The notes under the pieces were generated by a model. That model was not told where the DNA came from and did no database searches. It saw only the letters and a program-made list of their open reading frames with translations. The translations under genes were made by a program, and so were the position numbers. Of a DNA stretch of 6,259 bases, positions 1 through 5,199 are shown one piece after another. Origin of the DNA: Methanosarcinales archaeon (lineage in GTDB: Archaea; Halobacteriota; Methanosarcinia; Methanosarcinales; Methanocomedenaceae); contig JAUWTY010000068.1 in the NCBI GenBank assembly GCA_030614485.1, positions 1 to 6,259 of the forward strand, written 5' to 3'. Numbering within the stretch: position 1 is the stretch's first letter; every line of letters starts with the position of its first letter.

Positions 1-985
1 GATTCATCTTGACTACAGGACAATCATCCATGCATGCTCCGCACTGGTAACACCTTTCAAGCATATCAAAGTCAAAGTTATTTCTCACTTCTTCCAGATG
101 TGCAGATCTCTGCTCCCATTTTTCTAAAAATGGTGTGGTATCGACCCTGTGCATTTTCATGCCCATCTCTTCAGGTGAAAAACCAAAACAAAGTCCCAGC
201 AGTTCAGTTAAATAGATGACAGGCATGTCGATATGTTCGCCGCTTTTTTGCATCAGGTATTGCTTGCTGTCATACTGATTAAAGCATGCAGGACATGCCG
301 TGGTCATTCCATCAGCTATCTGCTGGGTCTCCAGCAGTTTCTCTCTGGACATGGCAATAGCAGCATCGGATTCACCGACCGAGTTCAGGTCATTCCCGCA
401 ACACATCATCTTGGTTGAATAATCTACACTCCGGGCACCAGTGGCTTCCACCAGTACATCGAACTTACTGGGGCGGTTGGGGTCATCAAAGTGGATAGCA
501 CTGCTCGGCCGCACCATATGGCAGCCATAATGTACTGCCACTTTCATTCCAGTGAGGGGTTTTACAACCTTTTTCTTGATCTCTGCAGCTGTAACATCGT
601 CATGAAGTACCTGCACAATGTGTTTTACCTTAACCTTACCAGTATATTCCAGGCCGACTCGTCCCAGTTCCTGGTTCACGGAATCACGCAGATTAAGGTC
701 CATGTCCAGGTCAGTGATCACTGACTTAAAACTGCTAAAACAGCCATTACAAGGGGTGAGGATATCCAATCCTGCTGCTTCTGCCAGTGCCAGGTTGCGC
801 GCACCTGTTACATACCAGGTTTTGCTACCTATGACCTTGGCTATGGATTTGGTAGGGCAACACGTGGTGCCTTCCAGGTCGGTTGTATGTATACCAAGCT
901 CAGAGAGTACCATTCTGATGGATTTCTCCATGAATGGAAATCGAGCAGGTATAGTACAACCAAGAAACATCGCATAATGAAACAT
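1..985 (-). CDS. HdrB-type CCG protein with C-terminal HdrC-like ferredoxin domain (partial, runs off left edge)
   Basis: This frame is open from an ATG at 985 to the left edge; 328 codons are visible and the C-terminus is missing. Residues 1-280 form an HdrB domain with two CCG motifs: C10, C42-C43, C79/C82 and C155, C195-C196, C231/C234. In HdrB these bind the two non-cubane [4Fe-4S] clusters that reduce a disulfide such as CoM-S-S-CoB. A charged linker (about 281-308) leads to a ferredoxin signature, C312-x2-C315-x2-C318-x3-C322-P, as in the first cluster of HdrC, so the protein appears to be an HdrB-HdrC fusion. The start is set by AGGAG at 999-995, nine bases upstream; the next in-frame ATG (970) is too far from it. 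It is clearly a paralogue of the HdrB at 3412-4293, but the glycine-rich loop after C195-C196 is replaced by NDLN and is two residues shorter. Its substrate is unknown. The HdrB family call is firm; the fusion rests on one visible cluster motif. Confidence 0.9.
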   Translation of the reverse strand, partial: MFHYAMFLGCTIPARFPFMEKSIRMVLSELGIHTTDLEGTTCCPTKSIAKVIGSKTWYVTGARNLALAEAAGLDILTPCNGCFSSFKSVITDLDMDLNLRDSVNQELGRVGLEYTGKVKVKHIVQVLHDDVTAAEIKKKVVKPLTGMKVAVHYGCHMVRPSSAIHFDDPNRPSKFDVLVEATGARSVDYSTKMMCCGNDLNSVGESDAAIAMSREKLLETQQIADGMTTACPACFNQYDSKQYLMQKSGEHIDMPVIYLTELLGLCFGFSPEEMGMKMHRVDTTPFLEKWEQRSAHLEEVRNNFDFDMLERCYQCGACMDDCPVVKMN

Positions 986-994
986 TAAATTAAG

Positions 995-999
995 CTCCT
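995..999 (-). promoter_or_regulatory. Shine-Dalgarno site of the second HdrB-type gene
   Basis: AGGAG on the minus strand lies nine bases before the ATG at 985. It decides between that start and the in-frame ATG fifteen bases further in. Confidence 0.7.
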
Positions 1000-1048
1000 A
1001 AATTTCTGTGAATGTTGACGCTAGTAGGTAGGTCACTAATGATGTGCC

Positions 1049-1059
1049 AATATATAAAG
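1049..1059 (-). promoter_or_regulatory. Probable archaeal TATA box for the second HdrB-type gene
   Basis: CTTTATATATT on the minus strand ends 63 bases before the ATG at 985. An archaeal start point about 25 bases downstream would leave a leader of roughly 40 bases containing the AGGAG site. The same 11-mer occurs upstream of hdrC. It suggests that this gene can be transcribed separately from hdrCBA. No clear BRE purine stretch is visible, and the start point is inferred. Confidence 0.5.
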
Positions 1060-1180
1060 TTAACTGTAATAATATACAATACGTCCGTGAAGTCAATCTC
1101 GAACAGGGAATCCCATTTTATTTTGCACATCCGGATGGTCTCTTGGGCCAGGAGCAGATGAAATGGGAAAAAGAAGAGGT

Positions 1181-3415
1181 TCATTTTGACTTCTTAGACG
1201 CCTGGTCTGCAAACACATTCAAGAGATTCATAAGCTTCTCGTACTGGGCAGTTTCTATATGGGAATACCGTATGGGTTTCTTGTGTGACCGAGTTTCCTT
1301 CTTCAAGGTATTGAACAGGAGTTTGGAACGCCCGGTAAGTTTCTCATCAGTAGTGCCTTCGATAAGCATGATACCGCTGGCCCCGTTCTCCAGAACATTG
1401 TTAGCCAGCCTGGCATTGACAATATGGATGCTGGGTACCTGCACAAACCTGATAAGGGGTGAGTATTCCTTCCGGTTCACGCCTGCCAGGTCTGCAGCCG
1501 CATATGCAGCCTGGTCAATGAACACAATAACACCCGGACCAGCCGCAAGTATGCCTTCAACCTGGGATCTTAGCTGGTCATACCGGTAATTCTGTATCTC
1601 AATTGCACCTGATGGACAAACTGCAGCACATATGCCGCAACCGGTACATGAAAGAGCTTCCAGTACTGGTATGCCATCACCGGATAATGCGTCGTAAGGA
1701 CATTCACTGATACAAGTTCCACATTGCTGGCAGGCATCTGATATCACTGGTTTTTCAGGGGAAATGCTGATGTCTCCTTTACCCAGGAACTGCCCTACCT
1801 TATGGGCTGCACTGATGCCCTCGGTCACTGAATCATGGATGTCCTTAGGACCCACCGCACAGCCTGCAACATACACGCTGGGATTAAGGGAACTGACCGG
1901 ATCGATCTTAACATGCTTCTCTTCGATAAAGCCATCATCTCCCTGCGGGATGTTCAACATCCTGCTCAACTTGTCTGCTCCTTCGGCAGCTTCCAGGGAC
2001 GGACACAGCACTACCATATCAAAAGTGTCTGACTCCTTTGACTGCAGCAGCGTATCCTCATAGTTCAGTAGAAGTCCATCATCAGTAGGGTCGATCCTGG
2101 CTACCCTCCCCCTTATGAAATGAACACCTTTCTCCTGCGTGTGCTCGTACATCTCTTCCATCCGCCGTCCGGCCGAGCGCATATCGATATAAAATATGGT
2201 CACATCTGCGTTCTTGTTCATCTTCTTGACGAGCTGTGCCTGTTTCTGGCCGTACAGGCAGCACACCTTGCTGCAGTGTTTGTTGTACTTGTTAAAGTCC
2301 CGGCTGCCCACGCACATAATGAAAGCTACTTTCTCGGGCATATTGCCATCAGATTTCATTAGACGCATCCCGGTCTTGCTCTTGGCAGACAGCATATCCT
2401 CAAATTCGATAGCTGTGATCACATCCGGATGCCAGTAGTTATATTCCTCAATCCTGGCCGGATCAAAAGATTTGAAACCGGTGGCCATGACCACACTTCC
2501 CACATTAATATCAATATCCTGCCCTTCATCTTCCAGATTTATGGCATCGGTAGGGCAGGCTTTAATGCAGGCTTTACAGTCGATACATTTCTCCATATCA
2601 ATGATATATACCTGGGGAATAGCCTGGGCAAAGGGCAGGTAGATGGCATCCTCGCTGCATTTTGCAGCACAGCGACCACATGAAGTACACAGTTCAATAT
2701 CCACATATCTGGGTCTTTGCCTTAGCGTGATATTGTAATCTCCCACATTTCCTTCCACACTCTCAACTTCAGTTGAAGTAAGCATGGTAATGTTCGGATG
2801 GTTATGGACAGCCACCATCTTAGGTGTTAGAATACATTGTGAGCAATCAAACGTGGGGAATGTCTTGGACAGCCCTATCATGTGGCCGCCTATAAAAGGC
2901 TCTTTTTCTGCCAGGATGACCTCATGGTCGTCCGCCAGTTCCAGGGCGGTAGTGATACCTGCAATACCTCCCCCCACGACCAGTACCTTGTCAACAAGGT
3001 CCTTTTTTATCGCATCCAGCGGCTCCAGTTTACCCATTCGGTTCACAGCGCCCAGCATCAACCCCCTTGCCTTGCGGGTTGCTTCTACTTCATCCGGGTG
3101 CACCCAGCTGCACTGTTCCCTCACATTGGTAATCTCAAGCATCAACGGATTGAGACCAGCCTTTGCAGCCATGGACCTGAACGTATCAAGATGCAATTTT
3201 GGTGAACATGAGCCAATAGCCACACTATCCACTTTACCGTCCAATATATCCTGTTTTATCTGACCCTGTCCGGCACTGCTGCATAAGTAGTCCTGGATAT
3301 TGACCTCAGATACGCCTGGCAATGCCGCCACTTCATCAGCAATGGACTGGACATCCACCACGTCACCGATATTGCCGCCACACCTGCACAGGTACACACC
3401 TGTTTTTTCGCTCAT
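1181..3415 (-). CDS. hdrA: Heterodisulfide reductase subunit A fused to a cysteine-less MvhD-like domain
   Basis: HdrA is the cytosolic flavin and iron-sulfur hub of the HdrABC complex, which couples ferredoxin to disulfide reduction by electron bifurcation or confurcation. In 744 residues the order is: N-terminal HdrA domain (C10, C12, C45, C70, C102); Rossmann FAD motif GGGIAG at 148-153; HdrA signature DCSQC at 190-194; inserted two-cluster ferredoxin (C243/246/249/253 and C277/280/283/287); GSRD region with C368, C381, C385, C386; second flavin half ending near 545; C-terminal two-cluster ferredoxin (C562/565/568/572 and C590/593/596/600). After that, residues 628-744 resemble MvhD, keeping the YAxADLAG core (638-645), but contain no cysteine. 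Free-standing HdrA is usually about 650 residues, so this tail is an addition. The ATG overlaps the hdrB stop (ATGA), with GGAGG (3427-3423) seven bases upstream. HdrA identity is very secure; the MvhD relation of the tail is a motif-level inference. Confidence 0.96.
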   Translation of the reverse strand: MSEKTGVYLCRCGGNIGDVVDVQSIADEVAALPGVSEVNIQDYLCSSAGQGQIKQDILDGKVDSVAIGSCSPKLHLDTFRSMAAKAGLNPLMLEITNVREQCSWVHPDEVEATRKARGLMLGAVNRMGKLEPLDAIKKDLVDKVLVVGGGIAGITTALELADDHEVILAEKEPFIGGHMIGLSKTFPTFDCSQCILTPKMVAVHNHPNITMLTSTEVESVEGNVGDYNITLRQRPRYVDIELCTSCGRCAAKCSEDAIYLPFAQAIPQVYIIDMEKCIDCKACIKACPTDAINLEDEGQDIDINVGSVVMATGFKSFDPARIEEYNYWHPDVITAIEFEDMLSAKSKTGMRLMKSDGNMPEKVAFIMCVGSRDFNKYNKHCSKVCCLYGQKQAQLVKKMNKNADVTIFYIDMRSAGRRMEEMYEHTQEKGVHFIRGRVARIDPTDDGLLLNYEDTLLQSKESDTFDMVVLCPSLEAAEGADKLSRMLNIPQGDDGFIEEKHVKIDPVSSLNPSVYVAGCAVGPKDIHDSVTEGISAAHKVGQFLGKGDISISPEKPVISDACQQCGTCISECPYDALSGDGIPVLEALSCTGCGICAAVCPSGAIEIQNYRYDQLRSQVEGILAAGPGVIVFIDQAAYAAADLAGVNRKEYSPLIRFVQVPSIHIVNARLANNVLENGASGIMLIEGTTDEKLTGRSKLLFNTLKKETRSHKKPIRYSHIETAQYEKLMNLLNVFADQASKKSK

Positions 3416-4293
3416 ACCTTCGCCTCCAGTATATTTCCGGCTTTTATGAAATTCATGTCAAGACCGATATCTTCTGGTGAATAACCCATTGCCAGTGCCA
3501 AGAGTTGCATGTAATGCAGTACAGGAATGGCATATTCATTGCCGTTTTTTTCTTTCACCTCGATCTGCCCGTAGTCCAGCTGTAAATGGCAGAATGGACA
3601 TGCGTTCACAATCACATCGGCACCAGCTTCTGTGATTTTCTTGAATTTATGTTCAGCCATATCCAGGGACTTGTCAAGCAAAGCCGAGCGCACCCCGCCA
3701 CCGGCACCGCAACAGGCCATCTTATCAGCATAATCTACACTTGTAGCCCCGGTTGCTTCCACAAGTTCATCAAAAAACGTGGGTTTTTCCACAGAACCAA
3801 AACCCCTCTCCTTTGATGGTTTGATCAAATGACATCCGTAATGAACAGCTACTTTCAGGTCCAGGGGCTGCGTCACTTTATCCCTGACCCCTTCAACTCC
3901 CAATTCCTCATAAAAGAACTCTACGATATGCCTGACATCTGAAGTCCCTTTGAATTCCATGTCAATGCCCGCAAGGTGCTTGTTGGTTGCTTTTGCCAGT
4001 TTAGGGTCATTCTTCATTTCATGGTTTGCATCACTTAACGAGCCGTAGCAGCCGTTGCATACGGTGAGCACATCCCGATCCATTGCTTCCGATAATGCGA
4101 TGTTCCTGGTTGCAAGTGCCAGCCATGAGGCCTTGTCAAAACTCCTGAACACTCCGGGAGCCGGGCAGCAGGATGCGCCATTCAGGTCAGACCAGTCGAT
4201 ACCCAGCTTATCCAGCACAAGTTTGGTAGCCTTCTCAATGCCCGGATATCGATTGGGCACAATGCATCCTAAAAAGATGGATAAGTTTTTCAT
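3412..4293 (-). CDS. hdrB: Heterodisulfide reductase subunit B
   Basis: HdrB is the catalytic subunit that reduces CoM-S-S-CoB, or a related disulfide, on two non-cubane [4Fe-4S] clusters. The 293-residue protein is full length for the family and has two complete CCG motifs: C10, C42-C43, C79/C82 (CX31CCX35CXXC) and C154, C194-C195, C232/C235 (CX39CCX36CXXC). The family motifs FLGCIVPNRYPGIE (7-20) and CCGAGGGVR (194-202) are intact, so it should be active. It has no membrane segment and is cytosolic. It overlaps hdrC by four bases (ATGA at 4293-4290) and hdrA by four bases (3415-3412), so the three subunits are probably translationally coupled. GAGGAGG at 4307-4301 lies seven bases before its ATG. 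A second HdrB-type paralogue lies downstream of hdrA. Confidence 0.97.
   Translation of the reverse strand: MKNLSIFLGCIVPNRYPGIEKATKLVLDKLGIDWSDLNGASCCPAPGVFRSFDKASWLALATRNIALSEAMDRDVLTVCNGCYGSLSDANHEMKNDPKLAKATNKHLAGIDMEFKGTSDVRHIVEFFYEELGVEGVRDKVTQPLDLKVAVHYGCHLIKPSKERGFGSVEKPTFFDELVEATGATSVDYADKMACCGAGGGVRSALLDKSLDMAEHKFKKITEAGADVIVNACPFCHLQLDYGQIEVKEKNGNEYAIPVLHYMQLLALAMGYSPEDIGLDMNFIKAGNILEAKV
3423..3427 (-). promoter_or_regulatory. Shine-Dalgarno site of hdrA, inside hdrB
   Basis: GGAGG on the minus strand lies seven bases before the hdrA ATG and within the last codons of hdrB. It fixes the hdrA start at the ATGA overlap. Confidence 0.8.
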
Positions 4294-4778
4294 TTTGAGT
4301 CCTCCTCAGCTATAAGTTCCACGAATCCAGTAGATTCAAGCAATTTCTTCACCTGTTCTAAAGCTTCAGGGAATTTGTGCACATTCGCAGGTAACTCGTC
4401 CAGACCGAGCTGTAGCCTTTTTGTTATTGAATCATCATTAATGGGAACGGCATGCCCTTTGGAGATAACCATCTGAGAGACCTTGCGGTGTTCGGGCAGC
4501 ATGATGCCATTTCGCACTGCTTCGGTCCGTAAGCCCAGAATGGCATCCACTATTTTGATGCCACGTGGGCAGCGTTCCTGGCAGGTATAGCATGTGGTGC
4601 ACATCCACAGGTCATCGTCATTTAATACATCCTTGTCCCGACGGGCCGACTGCACAATACGACGGGTATTCAGACTTGTGTAAGTACCAGAGGGACAACT
4701 GCCCGTGCAAGTACCGCACTGCATACAGGTCTGTATGCTAAATCCCATATCTTCTAAAAGCTGTGAAGGTTTGGTCAT
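4290..4778 (-). CDS. hdrC: Heterodisulfide reductase subunit C
   Basis: HdrC is the small ferredoxin-like subunit that carries electrons from HdrA to HdrB. The 162-residue protein has two [4Fe-4S] motifs: C18-x2-C21-x2-C24-x3-C28-P and C60-x2-C63-x2-C66-x3-C70-P. These are followed by a helical C-terminal region without cysteine, as is usual for HdrC. It has no transmembrane helices, which separates it from the membrane-bound HdrE/HdrD system. It is the first gene of the operon, and its TGA overlaps the hdrB ATG. The start at 4778 is supported by AAGGTGA (4789-4783), five bases from a short MTKPSQLLEDMG leader that comes just before the first cluster, as in other HdrC proteins. Confidence 0.95.
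   Translation of the reverse strand: MTKPSQLLEDMGFSIQTCMQCGTCTGSCPSGTYTSLNTRRIVQSARRDKDVLNDDDLWMCTTCYTCQERCPRGIKIVDAILGLRTEAVRNGIMLPEHRKVSQMVISKGHAVPINDDSITKRLQLGLDELPANVHKFPEALEQVKKLLESTGFVELIAEEDSK
4301..4307 (-). promoter_or_regulatory. Shine-Dalgarno site of hdrB, inside hdrC
   Basis: GAGGAGG on the minus strand lies seven bases before the hdrB ATG and within the last codons of hdrC. It is a strong site that supports both the hdrB start and efficient re-initiation at the ATGA overlap. Confidence 0.8.
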
Positions 4779-4782
4779 TGTT

Positions 4783-4789
4783 TCACCTT
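4783..4789 (-). promoter_or_regulatory. Shine-Dalgarno site of hdrC
   Basis: AAGGTGA on the minus strand lies five to six bases before the hdrC ATG at 4778 and supports a leadered transcript. Confidence 0.6.
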
Positions 4790-4850
4790 GATAATTTATA
4801 GGGGTTAATTTTTATAACAGATAATAGGTTGGGCTTCTCCTATCTGCCAT

Positions 4851-4865
4851 TATTAATATATAAAG
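4851..4865 (-). promoter_or_regulatory. Probable archaeal TATA box of the hdrCBA operon
   Basis: CTTTATATATTAATA on the minus strand matches an archaeal box A. A start point about 25 bases downstream would give a leader of roughly 50-55 bases that includes the AAGGTGA site. A second AT-rich candidate, TTATAAAAATTA (4817-4806), would put the start point almost on the ribosome site and is less likely. A tandem TGACC repeat (4880-4871) lies six bases upstream of the box and could be a regulator site. Confidence 0.55.
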
Positions 4866-4964
4866 ATTGAGGTCAGGTCAAAAAAGAAATATTATCACAG
4901 TATTGATAGAGTAGATGACCCGGGAAGAGAATCCTGCAGGAGACAAAGAGTAATCTATGCCTTA

Positions 4965-4985
4965 TACATATTCACCAAATATGTA
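4965..4985. repeat. Perfect 8-base inverted repeat, 5-base loop
   Basis: TACATATT and AATATGTA face each other across a five-base loop. No T-run follows directly on either strand, so it is not a textbook terminator. It could be a protein-binding palindrome or a hairpin in an RNA. Confidence 0.6.
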
Positions 4986-5048
4986 CAGGGACAAAGATCT
5001 TTTGGCAACCTTGTGGCTCACCTGCTTCTCAACCCGGGGCAAATGTAC

Positions 5049-5080
5049 CTGTATACCACAATCGTGAAAATAGTATACAG
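5049..5080. repeat. Perfect 8-base inverted repeat, 16-base spacer
   Basis: CTGTATAC (5049-5056) is matched by GTATACAG (5073-5080). The spacer begins with a small CAC/GTG pair (5057-5059 and 5064-5066). The function is unknown; the form would suit a dimeric regulator site or an RNA stem. Confidence 0.55.
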
Positions 5081-5088
5081 ATGTCACA

Positions 5089-5167
5089 ATCCCGGCATTA
5101 ATACTACCCTATCGGATAATGGCCTGCGTATCAGGCAATGACCTATCGGGTGATCACTACCCGGGAT
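5089..5167. repeat. Nested, nearly symmetrical inverted repeats downstream of glnA
   Basis: Three pairs of arms nest inside one another: ATCCCGG (5089-5095) with CCGGGAT (5161-5167), ACCC (5106-5109) with GGGT (5148-5151), and GCCTG (5122-5126) with CAGGC (5132-5136). Gap sizes on the two sides are similar (10/9 and 12/11 bases). A direct repeat CCTATCGG occurs at 5108-5115 and 5142-5149. An alternative 5-base hairpin, CGGGT/ACCCG (5147-5151 and 5159-5163), competes with the outer stem. The element starts 33 bases past the glnA stop and may be a 3' untranslated structure or a transcript-end signal. Confidence 0.4.
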
Positions 5168-5199
5168 TGATGACATTGAATGGTTGAATTTTTTACTTC

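Larger units (their letters stand above)
986..1180. other. Spacer between hdrA and the second HdrB gene
   Basis: This 195-base AT-rich gap holds a probable TATA box and Shine-Dalgarno site for the downstream HdrB-like gene. On the minus strand a short T-run (about 1172-1168) follows the hdrA stop and could be a weak terminator. A 7-base inverted repeat (CCCATTT at 1112-1118, AAATGGG at 1161-1167) flanks a perfect 10-base palindrome, CATCCGGATG (1128-1137). A 64-codon frame on the minus strand (1184-990) overlaps the hdrA stop, but it has no good ribosome site and an unconvincing composition, so I do not call it a gene. Confidence 0.5.
4779..5199. other. 421-base non-coding gap between glnA and hdrC
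   Basis: I see no convincing gene here on either strand. The part next to hdrC holds the promoter and leader. The middle holds two 8-base perfect inverted repeats (4965-4985 and 5049-5080). The part next to glnA holds a nested inverted-repeat structure (5089-5167). The longest frames are short: 36 codons on plus from 4957, and an unstarted stretch of about 50 codons on minus ending near 4963. None has recognisable motifs. The gap could hold an untranslated structured RNA or the remains of a small mobile element; the sequence alone does not decide. Confidence 0.5.

Noticed and set aside
1044..1589. 181-codon plus-strand frame starting in the hdrA spacer
   Set aside because: About 400 bases lie antisense to hdrA, which is unmistakably coding. 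The first 45 or so codons in the spacer look protein-like, but I recognise no family and see no ribosome site.
2833..2847. Possible selenocysteine position in the HdrA DCSQC motif
   Set aside because: Some methanogens use selenocysteine in HdrA, but here the codons at residues 191 and 194 are ordinary cysteine codons and no in-frame TGA interrupts the gene.
2784..3263. 159-codon plus-strand frame
   Set aside because: It lies entirely antisense to hdrA and has no recognisable domain; it is a shadow of the real gene.
4812..4850. 12-codon frame in the hdrC leader that could be a leader peptide
   Set aside because: It has no ribosome site and starts upstream of the likely transcription start.
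4957..5067. 36-codon plus-strand frame with several cysteines, preceded at a distance by AGGAG
   Set aside because: The ribosome-site spacing is about 14 bases, which is too long. The frame runs across a palindrome and has no known homologue that I recognise.
5147..5163. CGGGT/ACCCG hairpin as a glnA terminator
   Set aside because: The stem is only five bases and no T-run follows on the minus strand.
5084..5176. 30-codon minus-strand frame after glnA
   Set aside because: It is very short, has no ribosome site, and its sequence is explained by the nested inverted repeats.
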